Shown piece by piece: positions 26,487-34,749 of a stretch of 64,000 nt of DNA. A program made the translations under genes and the position numbers. The stretch is from Cecembia lonarensis LW9 (GTDB taxonomy: Bacteria; Bacteroidota; Bacteroidia; Cytophagales; Cyclobacteriaceae): positions 1 through 64,000 of the forward strand of contig NZ_AMGM01000011.1 in the NCBI RefSeq assembly GCF_000298295.1, in the 5' to 3' direction. The stretch's first letter is position 1; every line of letters begins with the position of its first letter. Below the pieces are notes generated by a model. It made no database searches and was not told the DNA's origin. It was given only the letters and a program-made list of their open reading frames with translations.

Positions 26487-26825
26487 TTATAATGCGGTCT
26501 CTCCCGTATCATTGTTTCTGATACGGTAAGCACTCAGGGCTTCATATACAAATATTTTCCCATCACCAACCTCCCCGGTTCGACCCTTATTGAGAATGCA
26601 TTGTATAATTTCTTCTACATGTTCATCCGCTGTCACAATTTCAATTTTTGTCCTGGGAATGTAAGCTGGCTCATAGGCTACACCCCTGTAGGTCTGCACT
26701 TTGGGATGCTCCATCCCCATTCCTTTTACTTCATAAAAGGTGAAGAACTTAACTCCAAGCCCAGCGATACATTGATGTATCTCCTCAAATTTTGATGTTC
26801 TAATAATAGCTTCTATTTTTTTCAT
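26487..26825 (-). CDS. PII nitrogen regulatory protein (GlnB/GlnK family)
   Basis: A 112-residue PII protein. MKKIEAIIRTSKFEEI is the usual start; the T-loop EVKGMG...YRGVAYE retains the tyrosine at the position uridylylated in enterobacteria, and GRTGEVGDGKIFVYE binds ATP and 2-oxoglutarate. The trimer reads nitrogen and energy status and can plug the Amt channel when ammonium is plentiful. Being first in an operon with amt suggests a GlnK-like role. Whether the tyrosine is modified here is unknown; no GlnD-type uridylyltransferase is adjacent. Confidence 0.94.
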   Translation of the reverse strand: MKKIEAIIRTSKFEEIHQCIAGLGVKFFTFYEVKGMGMEHPKVQTYRGVAYEPAYIPRTKIEIVTADEHVEEIIQCILNKGRTGEVGDGKIFVYEALSAYRIRNNDTGETAL

Positions 26826-26910
26826 TTTAGATAATTTTTGAAAGGGTTTAATAGGAATTCAACGCTAATCTAAAATAAATATTAAAAAAAAGTAAATTTT
26901 GGTTTTTATT

Positions 26911-27024
26911 TTAGCCTTATTTTTGATTTTTTATGCATAATTACAATTTTTAGGCTTATTAAAGAACCTTTTTTTTACAATCTTTAAACCTATATTGATT
27001 TATAGGCTTATTTAAAAACCTATA
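26911..27024. promoter_or_regulatory. Repeated AGGCTTATT operator candidates
   Basis: Two near-identical 20-base sites, TAGGCTTATTAAAGAACCTT at 26951-26970 and TAGGCTTATTTAAAAACCTA at 27003-27022, each form an inverted AGG...CCT pair. They are 52 bases apart, close to five DNA turns. A weaker third copy (AGCCTTATT) is at 26913-26921. They lie in the 294-base gap between the PII-amt operon and the divergent nucleotidyltransferase gene, so they could serve either. The rest of this gap is very AT-rich and gene-free. Confidence 0.5.
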
Positions 27025-27087
27025 AGTATAAAACTTCACCTGGCATAAGATAATTCTACTTTAGTTTTTCTTAAAGAAGGAAAAACC

Positions 27088-27095
27088 TAATTTTG
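27088..27095 (+). promoter_or_regulatory. Promoter -7 box for the nucleotidyltransferase gene
   Basis: TAATTTTG matches TAnnTTTG, with TTTTTC about 17 bases upstream as a possible -33 element and the ATG 25 bases downstream. Confidence 0.45.
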
Positions 27096-27119
27096 AGGTT
27101 TATTTGATGATTTGAAAAT

Positions 27120-28025
27120 ATGCACAGTAAACCTACACTTTTGGTCTTGGCAGCCGGGATGGGCAGCCGTTATGGAGGAAACAAACAAATTGACGGATTC
27201 GGACCTCATGGAGAAACCATTTTAGAATACTCTATCTATGATGCCATCAGAGCTGGCTTCGGTAAAGTGGTCTTAATTGTGAGAGAGGAAATCCTTCAGA
27301 CAGCAAAAGATCTCTTAGTCCCAAAATTAGAAGGCAAAATCGAATTGGATTTTGTGCTTCAATCCTTGAATAGTTTTGTGCCTGAAGCTTACAGAAATCC
27401 GGAAAGGGTCAAGCCTTTTGGCACAGCACATGCAGTACTTTGTGCTAAAGATGCCATTGCAGAGCCTTTTGCCGTCATTAATGCCGACGATTTTTATGGT
27501 AAGGAATCCTTTGACATTCTGGGCAAGTTTCTTTCTACCGGCGTTCAACCTCACTTGCATGCTATGGTAGGCTATGCCATTGAAAATGTCCTTTCTGAGC
27601 ATGGCACAGTTAGCCGTGGCGTCTGTACCATGAATGCAGCAAATCAGCTCATTGGGATGGTGGAAAGAACTTCTATTGCAAGAATTGAAGATAAAATCAT
27701 CTCAAAAGGTGAAGGAGAAGAATTGGAAATCCAGGAAGGAACACCTGTATCGATGAACTTCTGGGGCTTCCACCAGTCTGTTTTCAGTGATATTGAAAAA
27801 ATGTGGGAGGAATTTCTGCCCGCCAACAAAGAGAATCGCAAATCCGAATTCTTTATCCCCACAGTGGCCAATAACCTGATAAAATCAGGAAAAGCAGCCT
27901 TCGAAATTCTGGAAGGTGGTAAAACATGGTTCGGTGTAACCTACACGGAAGACAAACCTGTGGTCATTGAATCCCTCAAAAAAATGCATGAGGATGGGGA
28001 GTATCCCGAAAATCTTTGGGCGTAA
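27120..28025 (+). CDS. Sugar-phosphate nucleotidyltransferase family protein
   Basis: A 301-residue protein with the NTP-transferase signature LAAGMGSRYGGNKQIDGFG at residues 10-28, which binds the nucleotide phosphates, and FAVINADDFYG carrying the metal-binding aspartates. The family makes NDP-sugars or similar activated compounds from a phosphorylated substrate and NTP, but neither the base nor the sugar can be told from sequence. No glycosyltransferase or sugar-modifying gene is adjacent. The gene stands alone, with its own promoter box and a strong terminator. Confidence 0.85.
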   Translation: MHSKPTLLVLAAGMGSRYGGNKQIDGFGPHGETILEYSIYDAIRAGFGKVVLIVREEILQTAKDLLVPKLEGKIELDFVLQSLNSFVPEAYRNPERVKPFGTAHAVLCAKDAIAEPFAVINADDFYGKESFDILGKFLSTGVQPHLHAMVGYAIENVLSEHGTVSRGVCTMNAANQLIGMVERTSIARIEDKIISKGEGEELEIQEGTPVSMNFWGFHQSVFSDIEKMWEEFLPANKENRKSEFFIPTVANNLIKSGKAAFEILEGGKTWFGVTYTEDKPVVIESLKKMHEDGEYPENLWA

Positions 28026-28038
28026 GTGAACAAATTAA

Positions 28039-28075
28039 AATGCCGGATTTCAAATAGAAGAAATCCGGCATTTTC
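28039..28075. terminator. Bidirectional terminator
   Basis: AATGCCGGATTTC and GAAATCCGGCATT form a perfect 13-bp stem with an eight-base loop followed by TTT, between the convergent nucleotidyltransferase and thioredoxin-like genes. Confidence 0.8.
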
Positions 28076-28077
28076 AA

Positions 28078-29199
28078 TTACTGCAAAGCTATAATTTCCA
28101 TCAAAGCAGCATAAGCTTCCTCTCCTGGTCTTGGCGCATTAGGGCTCACCAGTTTATTATCTTTTCCGATTATCAAATACCTGGGAATTCCCCATACTTT
28201 GAAGTACCTCATGATATCTGCCTCAAAACCCTTACCGGCAAAAAGATGTACACCTCTCATAGGGTTTTTATCAAGGTAATTTTTCCAAGGATCCTGTTTT
28301 TCGTCTACTGAAATGTACATCAAGACGATATCTTCATGCTTTCTCAATTTCTTTTCAAAGTCCGGGGTTTTGGTTTTAAAAGTATTGATGCAGGGTCCGC
28401 ACCAACTTGCCCAAAGGTCCAGATAGATTACTTTGTCTTTAAACTCGGAAAGAACACGCTGATTTCCTTCCAAATCCAGAAAAGCGAAATTCTCAACCAA
28501 GGCACCTTCTCTTAACTTTTCCAAAGAAGCCAAGGTCACATTCAAATTTTCATTAAAACGGGATTCTGGATAGTCTTTTCTGTAACCCTCAGTCATGGCA
28601 AAAAGTGCATCATACGTTTCATTGAGCATGGCCATTTCATTGATAATATAGGCTGCTTGGTACAATGCTTTGATAGGTTCTTCTTCTGCGTAGATGTATG
28701 TCATCACCTGGGTATTTGGCATACCAAAAGGAATGTTCAGGGCTGAATAAATGCCCATGATGATTGCACGTGAATTATCCTCCGTCAGTACTTCGATATT
28801 TTTATCATATCCCATTTCAAGTATAAAAGTTCTGAAAAAATCCGTTCTCTCCTCAACATCCAGCGCCTCAGCCCTATCGAGGTATAATTCCCCTAACTGA
28901 ATAACCATGGTTTGGGTGAACTGGGTTCCTTGTCGCTGCTCTTCCAGAGATAATCGGTTCCTAAAAGCATCCAGTATCCCGATAAAATCCTTTTCTACAT
29001 CTTGGCAAAAACTGATGAAAACCTGCTGCTCCGGTATTTCTTCTGTATCATAAATCACTTCAGACACACGCCCATAAAGTTCTTCCTGTATCAATCTTTG
29101 CATCTCGCTCATGTAATCTGCAAAAGCCTGCGATGGAGCCTGAGCGAAGATTGGATAAGCCAAAAGACTAAGCAGGAGGGAAAAAAAGATCTTTTTCAT
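28078..29199 (-). CDS. TlpA-like periplasmic thioredoxin-fold protein
   Basis: A 373-residue exported protein: signal peptide MKKIFFSLLLSLLAYPIFAQ, a helical middle region of about 220 residues, then a thioredoxin-like domain with the redox motif WASWCGPC near residue 263 and the cis-proline in VWGIPRYLI. The preceding FAFLDLEGNQRVLSEFKDK strand is typical of TlpA/ResA relatives, which reduce disulfides in the periplasm, for example on cytochrome c precursors. The long helical N-terminal region is common in Bacteroidota members and of unknown use. It is a single-gene unit divergent from the DoxX gene. Confidence 0.88.
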   Translation of the reverse strand: MKKIFFSLLLSLLAYPIFAQAPSQAFADYMSEMQRLIQEELYGRVSEVIYDTEEIPEQQVFISFCQDVEKDFIGILDAFRNRLSLEEQRQGTQFTQTMVIQLGELYLDRAEALDVEERTDFFRTFILEMGYDKNIEVLTEDNSRAIIMGIYSALNIPFGMPNTQVMTYIYAEEEPIKALYQAAYIINEMAMLNETYDALFAMTEGYRKDYPESRFNENLNVTLASLEKLREGALVENFAFLDLEGNQRVLSEFKDKVIYLDLWASWCGPCINTFKTKTPDFEKKLRKHEDIVLMYISVDEKQDPWKNYLDKNPMRGVHLFAGKGFEADIMRYFKVWGIPRYLIIGKDNKLVSPNAPRPGEEAYAALMEIIALQ

Positions 29200-29274
29200 A
29201 AAATTTATTGCTTTTATTGCTCTTATTCTGACGAATTAACGGACGAATATAATAAGGAGATGTATAATTCTTAT

Positions 29275-29282
29275 TAATTTTG
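29275..29282 (+). promoter_or_regulatory. Promoter -7 box for the DoxX gene
   Basis: TAATTTTG fits TAnnTTTG and lies 34 bases before the DoxX start. No good -33 element is visible. Confidence 0.4.
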
Positions 29283-29316
29283 AGAAGCTTAATCACATAA
29301 CAAACAAGACTGAATC

Positions 29317-29736
29317 ATGAAAAAGTTATTTTTCTCTTCCTCTTCCTATGGTTCTGATATCGCTCTTTTTCTATTGAGGGTGGGTTCAGCCCTAATGATG
29401 ATTACCCATGGTTGGGCTAAAATATCTGATTTCAGCGCCAGATTGTCCACTTTCAGAGACCCGATTGGATTGGGCCCGGCCTTGTCCTTACAGGCAACGA
29501 TTTTCGCAGAGTTTTTCTGCGCCATTCTATTGGCCCTAGGGTTCATGACCAGACTTTCCCTCATTCCATTAATATTTACCATGAGTGTGGTAACCTTTAT
29601 TGTCCATGCGGATGACCCTTTCTCTGGCAAAGAAAAAGCCTTATTATTTCTTTTGATCTTTGTCGTTCAATTCATCATGGGGCCTGGAAAATACTCCATG
29701 GACGCGCAAATAAGGAAGAGAAAAAGAGGTTATTAA
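29317..29736 (+). CDS. DoxX family membrane protein
   Basis: A 139-residue protein with four membrane helices and the DoxX-type start, IALFLLRVGSALMMITHGWAKI, in which HGWAK is the conserved loop. FFCAILLALGFMTRLSLIPL and the closing FVVQFIMGPGKYSMD strand match the family. DoxX proteins sit in the inner membrane and have been linked to quinone-coupled or redox stress functions, but no reaction is assigned to this subgroup. Its last four bases overlap the end of recF on the opposite strand. Confidence 0.85.
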   Translation: MKKLFFSSSSYGSDIALFLLRVGSALMMITHGWAKISDFSARLSTFRDPIGLGPALSLQATIFAEFFCAILLALGFMTRLSLIPLIFTMSVVTFIVHADDPFSGKEKALLFLLIFVVQFIMGPGKYSMDAQIRKRKRGY

Positions 29737-30839
29737 GCTCCCGTCTTTAAAACACCGTCTTTGATGGAGAAAAAGGTACATTCTGAAGCTATATTCCGTA
29801 ATATTGCTTTGGAACGTTCAGGTCTGGCATCGCTGATGAACAATTGCCCAAAGCGGTGATCTGCTACCAACTGCATCAATTTCTGGATCCGGTGATCGTC
29901 AAGTTTATCAAAAATATCGTCCAAAAGCAGAATTGGCTTCGTCCCTTTATGCTGTAAAAAAATTTGAAACTGTGCCAGCTTGAGTGCTATCAGGAAGGAT
30001 TTTTGTTGACCCTGAGAGCCAAATTTTTTAAGGGGATAACCTTTGATTTCGAAAACGAAATCATCCTTATGGATCCCCTTGTTCGTTCTTTTGAGGATAA
30101 AATCCTTTTGCGCCATGGAAAAAAACTCCTGTTCAAAATTAACACCAAGACAATGGGTATCATAAGATATGCCAATGTCCTCTTGGTTTCCTGAAATTTC
30201 AGCATAAAATGTCCTTAGTAAAGGCTCATACTCTTTGATGAACTCGGCCCGCTTCAAAGCTATTTGTTTTGATAGGGCTATGATTTCCTTGTCATACACA
30301 GATATGTAATTTTTATCCCAACGCCCACGTTCGGAGAACTGCTTGATCAGTGCATTCCGCTGCTTTAGAAAATGTTGGTACCGAACCAAACTCTCCATGT
30401 AGCTTTTACTCAACTGGCAAAGCATATTGTCAAAAAACCGTCGCCTTTCCTCACTGCCATCTTTAATGAGCTGCGTATCATCTGGCGCAATCATCACCAC
30501 AGGAAGCAGTCCTACATGGTCACTCATTTTTTCTACAGCTTTGCCGTTCTGCAACAATTGCTTTTTCTTCCCGGACTCAAAAATACATTTGATTTCAACT
30601 TCCTTACCTTCCAATTCAAAATCCCCGAAAATGGTAAAAAATTCTTTTTGATGCTGCACGTTGAGGTTATCCATCCCATTGATCGCGCTCTTGGTAAGGC
30701 AAAGATAATGTATGGCATCTAAGAGGTTGGTTTTTCCACTGCCATTGATCCCCACAAAACAGTTTATCTCTGGGGAAAACTGCACCTCAGCATGGTCATA
30801 ATTTTTAAAATACTTCAGGCGGATATTTTTGAGGTACAT
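29733..30839 (-). CDS. recF: DNA replication and repair protein RecF
   Basis: A 368-residue SMC-like ATPase that loads RecA at single-strand gaps with RecO and RecR. Walker A is GINGSGKTN near residue 33; the PVVMIAPDDTQLIKDGSEERRRF stretch is a RecF hallmark (key part IAPDDTQLI), and the C-terminal KKFGSQGQQKSFLIALKLAQ signature plus LLLDDIFDKLD Walker B complete the ATPase. Unlike in many genomes it is not next to dnaA, dnaN or gyrB, so this is not an origin region. It is divergent from pdhA. Confidence 0.95.
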   Translation of the reverse strand: MYLKNIRLKYFKNYDHAEVQFSPEINCFVGINGSGKTNLLDAIHYLCLTKSAINGMDNLNVQHQKEFFTIFGDFELEGKEVEIKCIFESGKKKQLLQNGKAVEKMSDHVGLLPVVMIAPDDTQLIKDGSEERRRFFDNMLCQLSKSYMESLVRYQHFLKQRNALIKQFSERGRWDKNYISVYDKEIIALSKQIALKRAEFIKEYEPLLRTFYAEISGNQEDIGISYDTHCLGVNFEQEFFSMAQKDFILKRTNKGIHKDDFVFEIKGYPLKKFGSQGQQKSFLIALKLAQFQIFLQHKGTKPILLLDDIFDKLDDHRIQKLMQLVADHRFGQLFISDARPERSKAILRNIASECTFFSIKDGVLKTGA

Positions 30840-30903
30840 CTTGCAGAAACTGTGGGGTTTTTGACTATTTTCGCGTTTGGCCTTAAAATTCAGCCCATTT
30901 GAT

Positions 30904-30911
30904 TATATTTG
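30904..30911 (+). promoter_or_regulatory. Promoter -7 box for pdhA
   Basis: TATATTTG matches TAnnTTTG, 33 bases before the chosen pdhA ATG. It overlaps the TTG at 30909 that would open a longer frame, which supports the later start. Confidence 0.5.
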
Positions 30912-30944
30912 AGGCCTAATTTAGCATATTTTATAAATAACGAT

Positions 30945-31964
30945 ATGGCAAAAAAGAGTACTCCAACCAAAGCTAAAGTTAAATATTCCAAAGAAACTTA
31001 TGCATATTGGTATGAAAGCATGCTTTTGATGAGGCGCTTTGAAGAAAAAGCAGGCCAACTGTATGGACAACAAAAAATCAGAGGATTTTGTCACCTATAT
31101 ATTGGACAAGAGGCTTGTGCCTCCGGTGCAATCACTGCGCTGGAAAAAGATGACAAGTGGATCACTGCTTACAGAGACCATGCGCATCCACTAGGCCTTG
31201 GAACAGACCCAGGTGCAGTGATGGCAGAATTGTATGGTAAGGCCACTGGAACTACCAAAGGTAAAGGTGGTTCTATGCACATTTTTGACAAGGAAAGGAA
31301 CTTCATGGGAGGTCATGGTATCGTTGGCGCGCAAGTTCCTATGGGACTGGGTATTGGCTTTGCCGAAAAATACAAAGGTACCAAAAACCTATGTATCTGC
31401 TATATGGGTGATGGAGCCGTCAGACAAGGGGCTGTACACGAAGCCCTAAACTTGGCCATGCTTTATAAGACTCCTGTCATTTTTGTCATCGAAAACAATG
31501 GCTATGCCATGGGTACTTCGGTCGCTAGGACTTCCAATGTAACAGAGCTTTATACCATTGGTGAGGCCTATGACATGCCTTCATTCCCGGTAGATGGCAT
31601 GAATGTAGAAGAAGTACATGAAGCCGTAGCAGAAGCTGCAGAGCGTGCCAGAAAAGGTGATGGGCCAACACTTCTTGAATTCAGAACATACCGCTATAAA
31701 GGTCACTCCATGTCCGATCCGCAGAAATATAGGACCAGAGAAGAAGTGGAAGAATACAAGATGCGTGATCCTATTGAACAAGTGAAAAAAACCATTTTGG
31801 ATAATAAAATCCTTACTGAGGATGAAATTTCTGAAATCGACGCAAGGGTTAAAAAGCAAGTGGCAGATGCAGTTCAGTTTGCCGAGGATTCACCTTGGCC
31901 AGATGGTCAGGACGCCTTTAAGGATGTATACATCCAAGAAGACTATCCTTTCGTGCTGGAATAA
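30945..31964 (+). CDS. pdhA: Pyruvate dehydrogenase E1 component, alpha subunit
   Basis: A 339-residue thiamine-diphosphate subunit that, with E1-beta, decarboxylates pyruvate for acetyl-CoA formation. MGDGAVRQGAVHEALNLA to VIENNGYAMGTS is the GDG...NN cofactor motif, and YRYKGHSMSDPQKYRTREEV is the phosphorylation-loop-like segment (key part GHSMSDP). A longer frame from a TTG at 30909 exists, but MAKKST at 30945 follows a good promoter box. The beta subunit and E2 genes are not adjacent, so the complex must be assembled from separate loci. A terminator follows directly. Confidence 0.93.
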   Translation: MAKKSTPTKAKVKYSKETYAYWYESMLLMRRFEEKAGQLYGQQKIRGFCHLYIGQEACASGAITALEKDDKWITAYRDHAHPLGLGTDPGAVMAELYGKATGTTKGKGGSMHIFDKERNFMGGHGIVGAQVPMGLGIGFAEKYKGTKNLCICYMGDGAVRQGAVHEALNLAMLYKTPVIFVIENNGYAMGTSVARTSNVTELYTIGEAYDMPSFPVDGMNVEEVHEAVAEAAERARKGDGPTLLEFRTYRYKGHSMSDPQKYRTREEVEEYKMRDPIEQVKKTILDNKILTEDEISEIDARVKKQVADAVQFAEDSPWPDGQDAFKDVYIQEDYPFVLE

Positions 31965-31983
31965 TTAAAAGAAAATACAAAAT

Positions 31984-32024
31984 CAGCCATGAATTTGAGT
32001 AAAAACATTCATGGCTGTTTTTTT
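31984..32024 (+). terminator. Terminator after pdhA
   Basis: CAGCCATGAAT at 31984-31994 pairs with ATTCATGGCTG at 32007-32017, followed by seven T. A classic intrinsic terminator. Confidence 0.85.
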
Positions 32025-32031
32025 ATCTCTA

Positions 32032-32061
32032 TTTGTGAATTAATTAAAAGCCTTATATTTG
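32032..32061 (+). promoter_or_regulatory. Complete Bacteroidota-type promoter
   Basis: TTTG at 32032-32035 and TATATTTG at 32054-32061 are 18 bases apart, matching both the -33 and -7 boxes. Transcription would begin near 32068, 14 bases before the TPR protein start. This rules out the upstream start at 31989 for that gene. Confidence 0.65.
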
Positions 32062-32081
32062 CGGGCGAAAAATTTAATAGA

Positions 32082-32792
32082 ATGGCTAAGAAACAAACGA
32101 AAAAAGCTCCTGAAGTTGAGTATGAGCTTTTGGAAAAACCGGAAGAGATTGCAAGCAGACTGGAACGGGGCGAGGCCTTTGTCAAAAAGAATGCTAAAGT
32201 ATTTGGAGGTGTTCTCATTGCCGGCATTTTGCTAATGGCAGGAGTGCTTTATTTCCAGATTGACAAGCAAAATAAAAATAAAAAAGGCCAAGCTGAAATG
32301 TTTCAGGCTGTCTATTACTTTGAGCAGGACAGCATTGATTTCGCGTTGAACGGCGATGGTTCAAATCCTGGTTTCCTAAAAATAATAGATCAGTATAAAG
32401 GAACAGAGGCAGCCAATCTTTCCCATTTTTACTTAGGTTCAATTTACCTTTCTGAGGGACAATTTCAGAAGGCAGTAGATCACCTGAAAAAATTCTCCGC
32501 CAATGATTATTTTGTGCAAGCAAGAGCTTTTGCCCTATTGGGAGATGCTTATCTGGAACTGGGAAACACCAAAGACGCTATTGCTGCTTATAAAAAAGCA
32601 GTCGATCATAAAGAAAACAAACATTTCGCGCCCAGGTATCTGAACAAATTGGCCATTGCTTATGAAGAAGCAGGAGACATTGCCAATGCCATTAAAACCT
32701 ATCAGATCATAGAAGACAAATACTTCGAGTCTTTTGAATTTACCAACGCACGAAAGCACAGAGCTCGCTTGGAAGGCCTTGCCTCTAAGTAA
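32082..32792 (+). CDS. Membrane-anchored TPR protein
   Basis: A 236-residue protein: a charged cytoplasmic N-terminus (about 45 residues), one membrane helix (VFGGVLIAGILLMAGVLYF), then tetratricopeptide repeats such as NLSHFYLGSIYLSEGQFQKA and ARAFALLGDAYLELGNTKDA. It resembles the YfgM/tetratricopeptide family that assists secreted proteins near the Sec translocon, but this is only a structural likeness. The frame opens at 31989, yet the promoter at 32032-32061 shows the start is the ATG at 32082. It is followed by a terminator and then ribH. Confidence 0.8.
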   Translation: MAKKQTKKAPEVEYELLEKPEEIASRLERGEAFVKKNAKVFGGVLIAGILLMAGVLYFQIDKQNKNKKGQAEMFQAVYYFEQDSIDFALNGDGSNPGFLKIIDQYKGTEAANLSHFYLGSIYLSEGQFQKAVDHLKKFSANDYFVQARAFALLGDAYLELGNTKDAIAAYKKAVDHKENKHFAPRYLNKLAIAYEEAGDIANAIKTYQIIEDKYFESFEFTNARKHRARLEGLASK

Positions 32793-32823
32793 TGCTTTGT
32801 CACTTGCAAGCATTCTTATAGAA

Positions 32824-32851
32824 GTAAGGCCGTGAATGGCCTTACTTTTTT
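32824..32851 (+). terminator. Terminator before ribH
   Basis: GTAAGGCC and GGCCTTAC form a perfect stem around GTGAAT, followed by seven T. Confidence 0.85.
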
Positions 32852-32877
32852 TATTTGTTACCCTAACCACTCAAATT

Positions 32878-33354
32878 ATGGCAACATCATTAAAAAGTCT
32901 GAGCCAATACTCAGACAAAAACATCTTGGATATTTCTAATAAGAAATTTGGCATTGTGGTATCTGAATGGAACGATCAGGTTACCGAATCCCTTTTTTCC
33001 GGAGCTTTGGACACATTATTGAAGCATGGTGCCAAAAAAGATAACATTTTCAGGAAAAATGTCCCTGGATCATTTGAGCTGACCCTTGGTGCCCAGTGGT
33101 TGGCAGAAATAGAGGAAATTGATGCGGTCATCTGTTTGGGCTGTGTCATACAAGGAGAAACTAGACACTTTGATTTTATCTGTGATGCGGTGGCGAATGG
33201 CATCACTCAAGTAGGACTCAAATATAACAAACCTGTCATCTTTGGTGTTTTGACGCCAAATACCATGCAACAAGCCTTAGACAGGGCTGGAGGCAAACAT
33301 GGTAATAAAGGCGATGAAGCAGCCATTACTGCTGTGAAAATGCTTGGATTCTAG
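32878..33354 (+). CDS. ribH: 6,7-dimethyl-8-ribityllumazine synthase
   Basis: A 158-residue subunit of the capsid-like enzyme that condenses the pyrimidine intermediate with a four-carbon phosphate in riboflavin synthesis. FGIVVSEWNDQVTESL binds the pyrimidine, NVPGSFELTLGAQWL and GCVIQGETRHFDFICD hold the catalytic histidine, and FGVLTPNTMQQALDRAGG is the closing signature. The frame extends to 32836, but that would start inside the preceding terminator; MATSLKSL at 32878 is the proper start. It may share a transcript with lysC, 36 bases downstream. Confidence 0.95.
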   Translation: MATSLKSLSQYSDKNILDISNKKFGIVVSEWNDQVTESLFSGALDTLLKHGAKKDNIFRKNVPGSFELTLGAQWLAEIEEIDAVICLGCVIQGETRHFDFICDAVANGITQVGLKYNKPVIFGVLTPNTMQQALDRAGGKHGNKGDEAAITAVKMLGF

Positions 33355-33390
33355 TCCTTCCACAACTCAAACCTTAAACCAAAGTCCATT

Positions 33391-34710
33391 ATGAAAATAA
33401 TGAAGTTCGGGGGTACCTCAGTAGGAAAACCCGAAAGAATGCACCAAGTAAAAGATTTAATTACCCGTGACAACGAAAGAAAAATTGTAGTTCTATCCGC
33501 GCTATCAGGAACCACCAATGCTTTGGTATCCATAGGAGATGCTTTGGCTACTGCCAATAAAACACTGGCCAAAGAGCGTATTGATGCACTACATCAACAT
33601 TATCTGGAATTTTATAAATCCCTTTTAAAAACAGAAGCTGGTAGATCAAAAGCTGAAAAAATCATCAAAGAACATTTTGAATTTTTAAACATCATCCTCA
33701 AAATTTCTTTTAATGAAGCCATTAACAGGGATATTTTAGCCCAAGGCGAATTACTTTCTACCAAGCTTTTTTACACTTTATTACAGGAATTGGACATTCC
33801 GGCAGTATTCCTTCCTGCATTGGATTTCATGAGTATCGATGAAAATGCAGAACCCGAATTGAAAAAGATCTCAGAAAGACTGAAAGTTATCCTGGCCAAT
33901 TTTTCAGAAGACAGGATTTTTGTGACACAAGGTTATATCTGCAAAAATCACCGAAACGAAGTAGACAACCTAAAAAGAGGAGGTTCAGATTACTCGGCCT
34001 CTTTAATTGGGGCAGCGCTGAGTGCAGATGTAGTAGAAATTTGGACGGATATAGATGGCATGCACAACAATGACCCAAGAGTAGTAAACAAAACAAGGCC
34101 AATCGCCCAACTTTCGTTTGATGAAGCAGCAGAGCTGGCCTATTTTGGGGCTAAAATTCTGCACCCTGCTTCTATCTGGCCAGCACAGCAATACAATATA
34201 CCGGTTAAATTACTCAATACCATGGAGCCTGATGCAGCAGGAACTACCATAACCAAGAAAGAGTTGGGGACTGGAGTTAAGGCCTTGGCAGCCAAAGATG
34301 GTATCACTGCAATTAAAATTAAGTCCAGCAGAATGCTATTGGCCTATGGTTTTCTGAGAAAAGTTTTTGAAGTCTTTGAAAAATATAAGACCTCTATAGA
34401 TATGATTACCACCTCAGAGGTAGCCGTCTCTGTAACCATTGATGACCTAAGCCATTTGGACGATATCGTTAAAGAACTGGAAGCCTATGGATTGGTTGAA
34501 GTTGATAAAAACCAAACCATCATATCCATTGTAGGCAACCTGATTGCAGAGTCTAAAGGCACTATGGCCAAAATTATGAATAGCCTGGAAGCAATCCCGA
34601 TACGAATGGTTTCATATGGAGGTAGTAGACATAATGTTTCTATTCTGGTGGAAGCCAAATATAAAAATGATTCATTACAAGCCTTGAATGAAGGGCTTTT
34701 TGAGTGGTAA
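33391..34710 (+). CDS. lysC: Aspartate kinase
   Basis: A 439-residue enzyme that phosphorylates aspartate, the entry to lysine, threonine and methionine synthesis. MKFGGTSVGKPERM is the nucleotide-binding start; GGSDYSASLIGAAL and EIWTDIDGMHNNDPR are the kinase core. The C-terminal third carries ACT domains (residues about 300-439), as in feedback-inhibited forms. It is not fused to homoserine dehydrogenase, so it is monofunctional. Transcription ends at a perfect palindromic terminator. Confidence 0.94.
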   Translation: MKIMKFGGTSVGKPERMHQVKDLITRDNERKIVVLSALSGTTNALVSIGDALATANKTLAKERIDALHQHYLEFYKSLLKTEAGRSKAEKIIKEHFEFLNIILKISFNEAINRDILAQGELLSTKLFYTLLQELDIPAVFLPALDFMSIDENAEPELKKISERLKVILANFSEDRIFVTQGYICKNHRNEVDNLKRGGSDYSASLIGAALSADVVEIWTDIDGMHNNDPRVVNKTRPIAQLSFDEAAELAYFGAKILHPASIWPAQQYNIPVKLLNTMEPDAAGTTITKKELGTGVKALAAKDGITAIKIKSSRMLLAYGFLRKVFEVFEKYKTSIDMITTSEVAVSVTIDDLSHLDDIVKELEAYGLVEVDKNQTIISIVGNLIAESKGTMAKIMNSLEAIPIRMVSYGGSRHNVSILVEAKYKNDSLQALNEGLFEW

Positions 34711-34715
34711 AAAAA

Positions 34716-34747
34716 ACAGGGCCTTTGAAATTTCAAAGGCCCTGTTT
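34716..34747. terminator. Bidirectional terminator after lysC
   Basis: AACAGGGCCTTTGAAA and its exact complement form a 16-bp perfect palindrome with A-runs and T-runs on the two sides, serving lysC and the convergent gene at 34750. Confidence 0.85.
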
Positions 34748-34749
34748 TT

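Noticed and set aside
29733-30944. A chromosome origin near recF
   Set aside because: dnaA, dnaN and gyrB are not adjacent and no cluster of DnaA boxes is visible in the recF-pdhA gap.
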